A stretch of DNA of 42,423 nucleotides from an uncultured Leptotrichia sp. (GTDB taxonomy: Bacteria > Fusobacteriota > Fusobacteriia > Fusobacteriales > Leptotrichiaceae), in assembly GCA_937925095.1 (NCBI GenBank), contig CALEXX010000050.1, positions 1 through 42,423 of the forward strand, in the 5' to 3' direction. The stretch's first letter is position 1; each line of letters opens with the position of its first letter. The position numbers were made by a program, and so were the translations under genes. Below the pieces are notes generated by a model. It saw only the letters and a list, made by a program, of their open reading frames with translations, was not told the origin of the DNA and searched no databases. Shown piece by piece: positions 15,220 to 24,567 of this stretch.

Positions 15220-17358
15220 TTATAAAAATTCTTTTTCAAACTCTACTTCACTTAAAACTCTTACTCCAAGTTTTTCAGCTTTTTCCAATTTACTTCCTGC
15301 CTTTTCACCTGCAATAAGAAAATCAAGATTTTTTGATACACCGGAAAGATAATTTCCACCTTTTGCCAGGATAATATCTTTTATTTCTTCCCTTTTATAT
15401 TTCTCCAGTTTACCAGTTGCAAGGAAATTTTTACCTTTTATAGGATTATCTTCAATTTCTTTTTCTTCAGCTGAATCATATTCAAATTTTAGACCTATTT
15501 CCTTTAATTTCAATATTTTTTTCCAGTTATTTTCATTTTTTAGATATTCATGTACTGCAATAGATGCTTTTTCTCCTATTCCTTTAATTTGTGTTAATTC
15601 CTCAACAGATTTTTCCTTCAAAATATCAATACTTCTAAAGTTTTTTGTTAGAAGATTTGCATTAAATTTTCCAACAAAAGGTATTCCCAAAGCATACAAA
15701 ACTTTATTATACTCTCTATCTTTACTTTCTTCGATACTGTTCAATAAATTTTCTACACTTTTTTTACCCATTTTTTCAAGACCTTCAAGCTCTTCTTTAT
15801 AATTTTTTAGGGAATAAATATCTACAATAGTTTCTATTTTTTTCAGTTCAATGAACTTTTCGACTATTTTTTCTCCAAGTCCTGTTATATTCATGGCATC
15901 CCTTGAAACGAAATATTCTATTTCCCTTTTTACTTTTTCAGGACAAGTAGAATTTGGACATTTTAGTGCAACCTGTCCTTCCTCTTTTATAAGTTTTGTC
16001 CCACATACAGGACATTCTACCGGAATTTCAATATCCCTTTCAGTTCCATTTCTGTCATCAAAAACCACATTTACAACCTGCGGAATTATTTCTGCAGCTT
16101 TTTCTATTATTACATTATCTCCTATTTTTATATCTTTTCTTCTTATTTCATCAAAATTATGAAGACTTGCACGTTTAACCACTGATCCTGAAAGATTTAC
16201 AGCTTCAAGCTCTGCAACCGGAGTTATTACCCCTGTTCTTCCCACCTGCAAAGTTATATCATAAAGTTTTGTTTTTACCTGTTCTGCCGGAAATTTATAT
16301 GCAATAGCCCATCTAGGACTTTTTGTTGTGTATCCCAGCTCATTATAATAGGAAAAATCATTTACCTTTATTACGAGTCCGTCTGTTTCGTAATCAAGTT
16401 TTTCCCTTTCTGTATGCCATTTATCTATTGCCAGTTCCAGCTTTTTAAAATCACTGTATTTTTCAAATATTTTAGTTGTTTTAAATCCAAGACTTTCTAT
16501 ATATTCTATACTTTCCTCATGAGTTTTCACTCCAAAGTTTTCAGGACTTACAAGATAATATAAATAACAGTCTAGTCCCCTTTCTTTCACAATACTGCTA
16601 TCAAGCTGTCTTATTGTACCAGCTGCGGCATTTCTAGGATTGGCAAATACATCTTCCCCAGCTTCTTCCCTTTCCTGATTGACTTTATTGAAATTCGAAA
16701 TAGGAAGCACAACCTCTCCCCTTACTTCTATATTTACAGGTTGTTTCAGTCTTTTTGGAATTGATTTTATTTCCCTTATATTTTCAGTAACATCTTCTCC
16801 TACTTGGCCGTCTCCCCTTGTAATTCCCTGTTTCAATACACCCTTTTCATATATCAGGCTTATACTCAGTCCATCCAGTTTTAATTCAAGTATATATTCC
16901 AGCTTTTTATCCAGCCCTATTATCTTTCTTGCCCTCTGATCAAAATCTTCTATTTCTGAAATATTATATGTGTTTGATAAACTCAGCATTGGAACCCTAT
17001 GAGTTACTTTTGAAAACTTTTCACTTACAGTTCCTCCTATTTTTTCTGTAGGAGTTACAGCATCTCCTGAAGTATTTTCCCTATTATACATTTCCTTAAG
17101 TTCAGGATTTCCCTCTTCAAGATCTCTCAGATTCCTGATTAATTTATCATATTCCACATCAGAAATAAGCGGAGAGTCTTCATCATAATAGGCTTTATTG
17201 TGTTTCTCAATTTCATTTCTCAGTTTACGATATTTTTCATATATATCTTCATTGTTTTCTGATTTATTTACTGTTTCTTTATTTTCAGTATCAAATAATT
17301 TTTTATCCTCTAAAATTTTTTCATCTTCATTGTTCTTCAATGTATCAAATAAATTCAC
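15220..17358 (-). CDS. ligA: NAD-dependent DNA ligase
   Basis: 712 residues. It seals nicks using NAD, joining Okazaki fragments and in repair. The adenylated Lys is in KLDG at 160-163, with TRGDGxxGED following; four Cys form a zinc finger (CPVC and CPNSTC around 435-456); helix-hairpin-helix repeats follow, and a BRCT domain occupies about 635-712. The start is GTG at 17358 with AGAGGTG upstream. Relative to most LigA it has an extra N-terminal stretch of about 38 residues, rich in Asn, Glu, Lys and Asp, before the usual YEKYRKLRNEIEKHNKAYY. No terminator was recognised after it. Confidence 0.95.
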   Translation of the reverse strand: MNLFDTLKNNEDEKILEDKKLFDTENKETVNKSENNEDIYEKYRKLRNEIEKHNKAYYDEDSPLISDVEYDKLIRNLRDLEEGNPELKEMYNRENTSGDAVTPTEKIGGTVSEKFSKVTHRVPMLSLSNTYNISEIEDFDQRARKIIGLDKKLEYILELKLDGLSISLIYEKGVLKQGITRGDGQVGEDVTENIREIKSIPKRLKQPVNIEVRGEVVLPISNFNKVNQEREEAGEDVFANPRNAAAGTIRQLDSSIVKERGLDCYLYYLVSPENFGVKTHEESIEYIESLGFKTTKIFEKYSDFKKLELAIDKWHTEREKLDYETDGLVIKVNDFSYYNELGYTTKSPRWAIAYKFPAEQVKTKLYDITLQVGRTGVITPVAELEAVNLSGSVVKRASLHNFDEIRRKDIKIGDNVIIEKAAEIIPQVVNVVFDDRNGTERDIEIPVECPVCGTKLIKEEGQVALKCPNSTCPEKVKREIEYFVSRDAMNITGLGEKIVEKFIELKKIETIVDIYSLKNYKEELEGLEKMGKKSVENLLNSIEESKDREYNKVLYALGIPFVGKFNANLLTKNFRSIDILKEKSVEELTQIKGIGEKASIAVHEYLKNENNWKKILKLKEIGLKFEYDSAEEKEIEDNPIKGKNFLATGKLEKYKREEIKDIILAKGGNYLSGVSKNLDFLIAGEKAGSKLEKAEKLGVRVLSEVEFEKEFL

Positions 17359-17458
17359 ACTTTCACCTCTATTTTAATTCAGTTATTTTTAGTATTATAC
17401 TACATCTTTTCTAATCTGTATATTTGAAATTTTATATCTGTATTATTTTCTCAAAATA

Positions 17459-17467
17459 TGCTATTAT
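17459..17467 (+). promoter_or_regulatory. Extended -10 promoter of rlmN
   Basis: TG at 17459-17460, one base, then TATTAT at 17462-17467. No good -35 is seen. It would give a leader of about 60 bases carrying the AAGGAGG and the hairpin. Confidence 0.4.
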
Positions 17468-17500
17468 ATAAGAGTAACAAATCTAATAAGGAGGTTTTTA

Positions 17501-17525
17501 ATTATACCTGATATTTAGGTATAAT
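17501..17525 (+). promoter_or_regulatory. Hairpin between the ribosome site and start codon of rlmN
   Basis: ATTATACCT at 17501-17509 pairs perfectly with AGGTATAAT at 17517-17525 (loop of seven). It stands between AAGGAGG (17489-17495) and the ATG at 17534, which are otherwise too far apart (38 bases). If folded, the effective spacing would be about 13. Confidence 0.6.
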
Positions 17526-17533
17526 CATGAAAA

Positions 17534-18613
17534 ATGTCAAATAATATTACAAATGATAAAATTGATATATTAAGTTTAAATCTTGAAAAATTGCAGGAGG
17601 TTTTTGTTATTACAGGCTTGAAAAAGTTTAATGCGGTACAGGTTTTTGACTGGCTTCATAACAAACTCGTGTTTGATTTTGATAGCTTTACCAATATTTC
17701 AAAAAATGACAGGGAAATATTGAAGAAACGATTTTATTTGCCTAAACTGGAATATCGTACTCATCAGATTTCTGATGATAAAAATACAGAAAAATTTCTT
17801 TTTGAATTAAGGGATAAAAGGCTTATAGAAAGTGTTCTTATTTCCCATAAAAATAGGCATACACTTTGTGTTTCTTCACAGATAGGATGTCTTCTTGGAT
17901 GTGATTTCTGTGCTACTGCAACTATGAACTATGAAAGAAATCTCGATATTTCAGAAATTCTTTTACAGTTCTACTATGTGCAAAGTTATTTGTCTAAAAG
18001 AGGAGAAAAACTTGGAAATGTTGTATTCATGGGGATGGGAGAACCTTTTCTGAATTACGATAACGTTATTGGAGCAATTAACATACTAAATTCTGAAAAA
18101 GGACAAAATTTTTCCAAGAGAAACTTTACTATTTCCACAAGTGGAATAGTACCAGGAATTAAAAGATTTACAAATGATGAACCTCAAATTAATCTGGCAA
18201 TTTCCCTCCACTCTGTAAGAGATGATGTCAGAACGGAAATTATGCCTATAAATAAAAAATGGAATATAAAAGAACTCAAGGATACTCTTCTTGAATATCA
18301 GAAAAAATCAAAAAATAGGATTACATTTGAGTATATTCTTATTGACGATATGAACTGTGAAACAAAAGATGCCTTTGAACTGATAAATTTCTTACGTTCT
18401 TTTTCCTGCCTTGTAAATCTTATTCCTTACAATCCTGTAGCAGGAAAAATTTATAAGACTCCACCAAAAAAGAAACAGAAAGAGTTTTATAATTTGCTTA
18501 AGGAAAAAAATATTAATGTTACACTGCGTGAAACAAAAGGTCAGGATATTGCGGCGGCTTGCGGGCAGTTAAAAGCAAAAAAGGAGATGAGCAGTATAAA
18601 TGAAAAACAATAA
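17534..18613 (+). CDS. rlmN: Dual-specificity 23S rRNA/tRNA adenine-C2 methyltransferase
   Basis: 359 residues. A radical-SAM enzyme that methylates C2 of A2503 in 23S rRNA and A37 in some tRNAs. The cluster-binding CxxxCxxC is C119-C123-C126 (CLLGCDFC), and the methyl-carrying Cys is C343 in AAACGQL. Length is normal. No earlier start is possible, since TGA lies in frame just before. The ribosome site is separated from the start by a hairpin. The 3' end overlaps the next gene by 14 bases, so it is coupled to PBP1A. Confidence 0.94.
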   Translation: MSNNITNDKIDILSLNLEKLQEVFVITGLKKFNAVQVFDWLHNKLVFDFDSFTNISKNDREILKKRFYLPKLEYRTHQISDDKNTEKFLFELRDKRLIESVLISHKNRHTLCVSSQIGCLLGCDFCATATMNYERNLDISEILLQFYYVQSYLSKRGEKLGNVVFMGMGEPFLNYDNVIGAINILNSEKGQNFSKRNFTISTSGIVPGIKRFTNDEPQINLAISLHSVRDDVRTEIMPINKKWNIKELKDTLLEYQKKSKNRITFEYILIDDMNCETKDAFELINFLRSFSCLVNLIPYNPVAGKIYKTPPKKKQKEFYNLLKEKNINVTLRETKGQDIAAACGQLKAKKEMSSINEKQ

Positions 18614-20663
18614 AAACACTAATATACAGGAGAAAAAAGTTTTTGTAAAAAAGAGAAAAAAGAGAAGAAGTATTCTTTCCTTTTTCATTAAACTTTTTGT
18701 ATTTCTCATAATAGTTGGTGCAGGAGTTGTTTCATATATGATTTACAGTATCAGAAAGGAAACTCCTACAGAACTTATTGAAAGTTACAGTCCTATTTCA
18801 CCTTCGGTTATATATGATATAAATGGAAACCAGCTGGATACGATAATTGTTGAAAATCGTTCTCCTATTAGTATAAACGATATTCCAAGACATGTTCAGG
18901 ATGCTTTTCTGGCAATAGAAGACAGAAAATTTAGAACACACCATGGATTTGACTTTGTGCGTACAGGAAGAGCAATGTTCCTTACACTTACAGGACGTCG
19001 TCGTGAAGGTGGAAGTACTCTTACCCAGCAGCTTGCTAAAAATGCCTTTCTGACTCCTGAACGTACATGGATAAGAAAAGCAAAGGAAGCTATTCTGGCA
19101 ATTGAAATTGAAAGAAAATATACAAAAGATGAAATTTTGGAAAATTATCTGAATACAATCTATTTTGGTCAGGGAGCATACGGAATTAAAAATGCCTCAA
19201 TAAGATACTTTAATAGGGAACCTAAAGACCTTACAATAGCACAAGCTGCTGTACTGGCGAGTTTACCAAAGTCACCTACAAAGTATTCAAAAATAGAAAA
19301 TGCTGTTGAAAGGGAACAGCTTGTACTTTTACAAATGAGAAATTTTGGATTTATTACAGAACAGCAGTATGAAGAAGCTAAAGCTGAAAAAATTCAGTTT
19401 GTAAACGGAAATATTAAAAATAAAAATGAAGAGGAACAAATTTCTACTTCAAATATAGCTCCTGAATTTACTACTATAGTCTTGAGCGAAGTAAAAAAGA
19501 TTCTTAATATCGCAGATGATGATCAGAAGTTTATATTTGACGGATACAAAATATATGCCACAGTTGATTTGAATATGCAGAATGCCGCTTATAAGGCTTT
19601 TAACAGTAACTATAACATGAGAAGAAGAGAAAAATTAAATGGTGCTTTATTTTCAATAGATCCAAGTAATGGTTTCGTAAAAGCTATGGTTGGAGGTAAA
19701 AACTATAAAAAAGGTGAATTTAACAGGGCTTTAAGTGCTATAAGACAGCCTGGTTCATCATTTAAACCGTTAGTTTATCTTGCTGCCCTCCAAAAAAATA
19801 TGAATATGGGTAACGTAATGGAAGATTCACCACTTACTACTCCAGGATGGTCTCCAAGAAACTATGATGGAAAATTCAGGGATAGTATGACTCTTGCTAA
19901 AGCACTGGAAATTTCAAATAACGTAATTCCTGTGAAACTTCTTCAATTTGTAGGTGTTGATGCAGTTGAAAAAATATGGCGTGATTCAGGAGTTGTAGGC
20001 GGAGATTTCCCTAAAGATTTAACCCTTGCACTAGGTTCCATAACAACAAAACCAATTGACATGGCTTTATTTTATGCAGCCCTTGCAAATGGTGGTTTCC
20101 AGGTAACTCCTCAATATATATATAAAATTGAAAATAAATATGGAGAAATTATTTACGAAGCAAAACCTCAGAAAAAGAAAATATTTGAGCCTGAAGATGT
20201 AGCAATACTTACGTACATGCTTCAAAATGCTGTTAATTACGGTACAGGACAAAGTGCAAAAGTATTTAAAAACGGAAAACTTATTCCAATGGCTGGAAAA
20301 ACAGGAACTACCAGTGATTATGTTTCTGCATGGTTTACAGGCTATACTCCTACCCTTGCTACAGTAGTTTATGTAGGAAATGATGACAACAAATCCATGG
20401 GCGGTGGAATGACAGGGGGAGCCGCAGCAGGTCCTATATGGAAAAACTACATGCAGTCAGTAGTAAATATTGAAAACTACAATGTCGGTTTCTTTGAGTT
20501 TATTGATGATTATATTAAGAGAAAAGATTTAACTTTAAAAGAAATTGATTTAAAAATAGGTCTTCTGGATACAGACGGTGTAGATAAGAGAACTGCTTTA
20601 TTTAAAGCTGGAACAGAACCTATTGAATATGAAGGTAAATTTAAAGGTGGAATAACATATTAA
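18600..20663 (+). CDS. Penicillin-binding protein 1A, bifunctional
   Basis: 687 residues. It polymerises and cross-links peptidoglycan from lipid II at the outer face of the inner membrane. A basic cytosolic tail (1-23) and one membrane segment (about 25-50) are followed by the GT51 glycosyltransferase, with catalytic Glu107 in EDRKFRTHHG and GGSTLTQQLAKN at 137-148. The transpeptidase has SxxK at 386-389 (SSFK), SNN at 439-441 and KTGT at 567-570. AAGGAG precedes the ATG. It overlaps rlmN by 14 bases and ends at a strong terminator. Confidence 0.94.
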   Translation: MKNNKNTNIQEKKVFVKKRKKRRSILSFFIKLFVFLIIVGAGVVSYMIYSIRKETPTELIESYSPISPSVIYDINGNQLDTIIVENRSPISINDIPRHVQDAFLAIEDRKFRTHHGFDFVRTGRAMFLTLTGRRREGGSTLTQQLAKNAFLTPERTWIRKAKEAILAIEIERKYTKDEILENYLNTIYFGQGAYGIKNASIRYFNREPKDLTIAQAAVLASLPKSPTKYSKIENAVEREQLVLLQMRNFGFITEQQYEEAKAEKIQFVNGNIKNKNEEEQISTSNIAPEFTTIVLSEVKKILNIADDDQKFIFDGYKIYATVDLNMQNAAYKAFNSNYNMRRREKLNGALFSIDPSNGFVKAMVGGKNYKKGEFNRALSAIRQPGSSFKPLVYLAALQKNMNMGNVMEDSPLTTPGWSPRNYDGKFRDSMTLAKALEISNNVIPVKLLQFVGVDAVEKIWRDSGVVGGDFPKDLTLALGSITTKPIDMALFYAALANGGFQVTPQYIYKIENKYGEIIYEAKPQKKKIFEPEDVAILTYMLQNAVNYGTGQSAKVFKNGKLIPMAGKTGTTSDYVSAWFTGYTPTLATVVYVGNDDNKSMGGGMTGGAAAGPIWKNYMQSVVNIENYNVGFFEFIDDYIKRKDLTLKEIDLKIGLLDTDGVDKRTALFKAGTEPIEYEGKFKGGITY

Positions 20664-20672
20664 TATTTATTA

Positions 20673-20711
20673 GGGGCTGTGTTTAAAATTTATGAAACAG
20701 CCCCTTTTTTT
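20673..20711 (+). terminator. Rho-independent terminator of rlmN-PBP1A
   Basis: GGGGCTGT at 20673-20680 pairs with ACAGCCCC at 20697-20704 and a T run follows. Confidence 0.9.
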
Positions 20712-20744
20712 ATTATTTTAGTCCATAAGAGTATTTTTTACCTA

Positions 20745-20771
20745 AAAAAGAGAGGAGTCCCCTCTCTTTTT
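20745..20771 (-). terminator. Terminator of dnaN
   Basis: AAAAAGAGAGG at 20745-20755 pairs perfectly with CCTCTCTTTTT at 20761-20771 (loop of five); on the - strand it ends in TTTTTT. It could work in both directions. Confidence 0.9.
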
Positions 20772-20822
20772 CTTTGATATCTCATTATCCAATAACGAAA
20801 TATTATATTTATTCATAATTAG

Positions 20823-21947
20823 TTACTCTCTCAATGCTAATGGCATAGTGAAATACACAGACTTATCATCAGCTTCATCCTTTACCACTACTGAACTCTT
20901 TGAATTCAGTAATTTCAGTTCTGTCACTTTACCACCAATAATTGAAATATAATCTACCAGGAATTTAACATTTAAGGAAATTTTTAAATCTTCTCCTTCC
21001 TGTATCGTTGCAAGCTCTTCTTTTATCTTAGCATTTTCACTTATACCTGTAAGTATGAGCTTATTATTTTCAAAACTGAAAATACCACCATTTTTTGAAT
21101 CCTTATTATCTCTAACGAATATTAATGTTCTTTTCAATACTGACAGAAAATCTTTTGTATTTAAAAGAATTTTCTTATCATGCTGGGCACTTTTCAATAT
21201 TGATTTATAGTCAGGAAACTGTAATTCTATTACTCTTGTTAAAATTTCTACATTTGAAAATTTAAAAAATACTCTTGTTCCATCAGATTTAAAGCTTATA
21301 GTTTCTTCATCTATAAGTTTCATTATTTTTATTAATCCTTCGATTGTTTTTAAAGGAATACTTACACTTAATCCTTCCTTATTCTTCTGATTTTCTTCCA
21401 GTTCCTCTTCAATGTAAGTAAGTCTGTAAGTATCTGAAGAAACAAGCTTAAGCTTATTATCCTCTATTTCAAGTCTTATACAGTTTACAGCAAGATTTTC
21501 TGCATCTGTTGAAGCTGAAATTTTTACATTTTCTATATTTGCAAGAAGTTTACTTTTTTCAAAAGTATATTCTACTCCCATTTCAAATCTTGAAGGTGTA
21601 GGATAATTTTCCGCATCATAAAGGGAAAATTCAGTATTTGTACTGTCTGTTCTTATTATAAGCTTTCCTTGTTCTTCAATTAATTCTATTTTTTCATCAG
21701 TTATCTGTTTTAAAAATTCTTCAATCAGCTTATGTTTTATTACTATTTTTCCTTCAGAATTTATCTCACCGGATATTTCAGTATTAATTGATAATTCAAG
21801 ATCTGTTCCCTTCAATATTATACAATTTTCTTTAGCTTCTATATAAATCCCTGAAAGTACTTCTCTTATTTTATTTTCTGTTACTGAATTTTCAACTATC
21901 TGAATAGCTTTTAAAATTTCTTTTCTGTCAACTTTAACATTAAGCAT
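20823..21947 (-). CDS. dnaN: DNA polymerase III beta subunit (sliding clamp)
   Basis: 374 residues, the normal length for the ring-forming clamp that tethers polymerase III to DNA. The N-terminal MLNVKVDRKEILKAIQIV and the spacing of three similar domains fit; the C-terminal SVVVKDEADDKSVYFTMPLALRE corresponds to the usual MPMRL-type end, here MPLALRE. GGGAGGAG lies eight bases before the ATG. It does not sit beside dnaA or an origin, at least within the window. It follows a sigma-factor gene by 31 bases, and a terminator closes the unit. Confidence 0.93.
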   Translation of the reverse strand: MLNVKVDRKEILKAIQIVENSVTENKIREVLSGIYIEAKENCIILKGTDLELSINTEISGEINSEGKIVIKHKLIEEFLKQITDEKIELIEEQGKLIIRTDSTNTEFSLYDAENYPTPSRFEMGVEYTFEKSKLLANIENVKISASTDAENLAVNCIRLEIEDNKLKLVSSDTYRLTYIEEELEENQKNKEGLSVSIPLKTIEGLIKIMKLIDEETISFKSDGTRVFFKFSNVEILTRVIELQFPDYKSILKSAQHDKKILLNTKDFLSVLKRTLIFVRDNKDSKNGGIFSFENNKLILTGISENAKIKEELATIQEGEDLKISLNVKFLVDYISIIGGKVTELKLLNSKSSVVVKDEADDKSVYFTMPLALRE

Positions 21948-21978
21948 GCATAATCTCCTCCCTTTTAGTTTTATTTTT

Positions 21979-22800
21979 CTACAACATTTCTTTATATTCT
22001 TTAAAATGATTTTTCAATTTTATAATTGCTTTTTTCTCTATTTGTCTTACTCTTTCCCTTGTAATATTTAAAATAGAACCTATTTCTTTCAAAGTATGTA
22101 TTTTATTATTGTAAAGGCCATATCTCAGTTCAAGTATCTCCTTTTCCCTTTCTGTGAGGGTATTGTCAAGCAGATCTCTCATTTCTGACAACTGATCTTC
22201 CTTAATAATTTTTTCTTCAACATCATCATTTTTTCCAATGATATCTTCCAGATAAATATTATCTCCTATTGTTTCATTTAGGGATATCACATCCTGAAAT
22301 TCATTTAAAAGAAGTATTACCTTACTTTCCTTCAATTCCACTTCCTTTGCAATGTATGAAGTTGACGGGGATTCCCCATGCTGTGCTACATAATCTGTAA
22401 TTACTTTATTTACTTTGGCAAGCTGTTCGTATTTATAGGAAGGTATTCTTATATCTCTTCCTGTATTAATTATCGCTTTCTTTATAGACTGTTTAATCCA
22501 CCATACTGCGTATGTACTAAATCTATGTCCCTTAGTGTAGTCAAATTTATTTATTGCCTTTATTAATCCTATATTTCCCTCACTAATCAGGTCAATTAGC
22601 GGAAGACCGTTACCAAGCGACTTTTTTGCAGTACTTATAACCAGCCTTAAATTTGATAAAATTAATAACTGTCTCGCCTGCTCATCATTTTCTTCTCTAA
22701 TTTTCTTTAAAAGTTCATATTCCTCTTCTTTTGTCAGCAAATGAAATTTCTGAATATCACTCAAATAGAGAGAAATCAAATTTAAATTATTCTCTTCCAT
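21979..22800 (-). CDS. Sigma-70 family RNA polymerase sigma factor (RpoD/group 2-like)
   Basis: 273 residues. It directs RNA polymerase to promoters. Region 1.2 (SLYLSDIQKFHLLTKEEEYEL, about 10-30), region 2 (LRLVISTAKK through FSTYAVWWIKQSIKKAI, about 50-110), region 3 and region 4 with the -35-reading helix-turn-helix (TLKEIGSILNITRERVRQIE, about 235-255) are all present, but the acidic region 1.1 is missing. The size suits a group 2 sigma, or a short primary sigma; the main housekeeping sigma of the genome is not visible here. GGAG seven bases before the ATG supports the start. It lies between gpsA and dnaN. Confidence 0.85.
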   Translation of the reverse strand: MEENNLNLISLYLSDIQKFHLLTKEEEYELLKKIREENDEQARQLLILSNLRLVISTAKKSLGNGLPLIDLISEGNIGLIKAINKFDYTKGHRFSTYAVWWIKQSIKKAIINTGRDIRIPSYKYEQLAKVNKVITDYVAQHGESPSTSYIAKEVELKESKVILLLNEFQDVISLNETIGDNIYLEDIIGKNDDVEEKIIKEDQLSEMRDLLDNTLTEREKEILELRYGLYNNKIHTLKEIGSILNITRERVRQIEKKAIIKLKNHFKEYKEML

Positions 22801-22882
22801 ATATCAGCTCCGTTGTTATTATCTTGTTAGTTTAATATACTTATTCTTATGCTAATCATCACAATATTTCATCGCAGTAATT

Positions 22883-23902
22883 TTAAACAAATTCTGATTT
22901 GAGGTTTCTACTCATGAATAATGAAACTAATTCATTTACAGGTTTTCCTTTATAAATCACTTCATATAAAGCAGAAAAAATAGGTGCATTTATATTCTGT
23001 TCCTTTATAATTGCATATAGAGCCTTTATAGTTTCTGCACCTTCAGAAACCATGTTCATATTTGCAGTTATATCTTCTATTTTTTCACCTTTTCCAAGTT
23101 TTTCTCCTACATATCTGTTTCTACTGTGGTTACTTGTACATGTTACGATTATATCACCAAGACCCGAAAGTCCCATAAAAGTTTTTGGATTTACATCATA
23201 ATACTTACTTATTTCAAATATTTCGTTTATTCCTCTTGTAATCAAAGCAGCCTTAGAGTTATCTCCAAAACCTAATCCGTCAGATATTCCTGCAGCAATT
23301 GCCAAACAGTTTTTTAACGCTCCGCCCAGTTCTGCTCCAGTAAGATCTGTTCCGGTATAAACTCTGAAATAATGATTACTGAACATTTTCTGAACCTGTA
23401 TTGCCGCCTCTTCATTTTTGGACACTGCCAAAATAGCTGACGGAAGTTTCATTGCCACTTCTTCAGCGTGAGTTGGTCCGGCAAGCAGAACATAACTGTA
23501 TTCTTTATCTCCGAGTTCTTCTGCCACTACTTCAGAAATTCTTTTTTTACTTGAAATTTCAATTCCTTTCGCGACATTAACTAATATTATATTATAAATC
23601 AGACAATTTTTCAACCTTTTTAAAACTGTCCGTAAAAATTGTGTAGGTGTAGCTAATAAAATGACATCAATTCTGCCATATTTTTCTTCATCAGAAAGAA
23701 TTTCACAATAATTATCTACTATTTTTAGCTCATCCGGTAGTTTAAATTCAAATGAAAAAATAGGATTTTTTCTTTCTGTTTTCATTATTTCCCTATTTTT
23801 TTCGTTATGTTCCCACAGATAGACATTACTGCCATTTTCCACCAGCAATTTAGCCAGACAACTTCCCCAGCTTCCTCCGCCTATTACTAACACGTTTTTC
23901 AT
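22883..23902 (-). CDS. gpsA: Glycerol-3-phosphate dehydrogenase (NAD(P)+)
   Basis: 339 residues. It reduces dihydroxyacetone phosphate to sn-glycerol 3-phosphate, the backbone of phospholipids, in the cytosol. Nucleotide-binding GGGSWG at 8-13; VNVAKGIE and AGPTHAEEVA for the active site; the block ELGGALKNCLAIAAGI and GLGDIIVTC in the helical domain. The open frame starts at a GTG (23911), but AGG eight bases before the ATG at 23902 marks MKNVLVIGGG as the start. It follows plsY by about 15 bases, and GpsA supplies the acceptor for PlsY, so the pair is metabolically linked. Confidence 0.95.
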   Translation of the reverse strand: MKNVLVIGGGSWGSCLAKLLVENGSNVYLWEHNEKNREIMKTERKNPIFSFEFKLPDELKIVDNYCEILSDEEKYGRIDVILLATPTQFLRTVLKRLKNCLIYNIILVNVAKGIEISSKKRISEVVAEELGDKEYSYVLLAGPTHAEEVAMKLPSAILAVSKNEEAAIQVQKMFSNHYFRVYTGTDLTGAELGGALKNCLAIAAGISDGLGFGDNSKAALITRGINEIFEISKYYDVNPKTFMGLSGLGDIIVTCTSNHSRNRYVGEKLGKGEKIEDITANMNMVSEGAETIKALYAIIKEQNINAPIFSALYEVIYKGKPVNELVSLFMSRNLKSEFV

Positions 23903-23917
23903 TAAATACACCTGCCC

Positions 23918-24538
23918 TTATTTTTTATTTATTGTAAATTTTGATTCTGTACCATTTAATAAACGTTGAATATTACTTTTATGTTTAACAATTATCAATA
24001 CTGCAATTATTCCTCCAAAAATAGTGTAAGGAATATCTCCATACAGGAAGAAAATAAATATTGGCAATGATGTTGCGGCTATTATTGAAGAAACCGAAAC
24101 ATATCTTGTCAGTGCAAATATTACAAAAAATACCGCTGCTGCAAGTAACAGAGCTTTCGGCACAAGAACAGTAAAGACTCCTACTGTTGTTGCAACTGCT
24201 TTTCCTCCTTTAAATTTCATGAAAACTGAAAAACTGTGGCCTATAATTGCAAATATTCCAATCATTATAGAATCTAAATTTGATACTCCTGTCATATTTC
24301 CAAGTAAATCTGCCTTCATAAAAAACGACAGTGCAACCGGAATTGCTCCTTTGGAAATATCAAGTATCAATGTTAGTATTCCCAATTTTGCTCCAAGAAC
24401 TCTTGCGGCATTTGTAGAACCTGTATTTTTACTACCATGTTCCCTTACATCTATTCCTTTGAAAACTTTTCCTATCCAAAGAGCATTTGGAATACTTCCC
24501 AGAATATATGCAAATGCCATCAATACAATTGTATTCAT
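23918..24538 (-). CDS. plsY: Acyl-phosphate--glycerol-3-phosphate acyltransferase
   Basis: 206 residues with about six or seven membrane segments. It moves a fatty acid from acyl phosphate to glycerol 3-phosphate to make lysophosphatidic acid at the inner membrane. The glycine-rich GSKNTGSTN at 35-43 and KFKGGKAVATT at 108-118 are the PlsY motifs that bind phosphate. It lies next to gpsA, which makes its acceptor, and downstream of the MATE gene, probably within the fabZ unit. PlsX, its partner, is not in the window. Confidence 0.93.
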   Translation of the reverse strand: MNTIVLMAFAYILGSIPNALWIGKVFKGIDVREHGSKNTGSTNAARVLGAKLGILTLILDISKGAIPVALSFFMKADLLGNMTGVSNLDSIMIGIFAIIGHSFSVFMKFKGGKAVATTVGVFTVLVPKALLLAAAVFFVIFALTRYVSVSSIIAATSLPIFIFFLYGDIPYTIFGGIIAVLIIVKHKSNIQRLLNGTESKFTINKK

Positions 24539-24567
24539 AAACTTACACCATCCATTCTTTTATTTAT

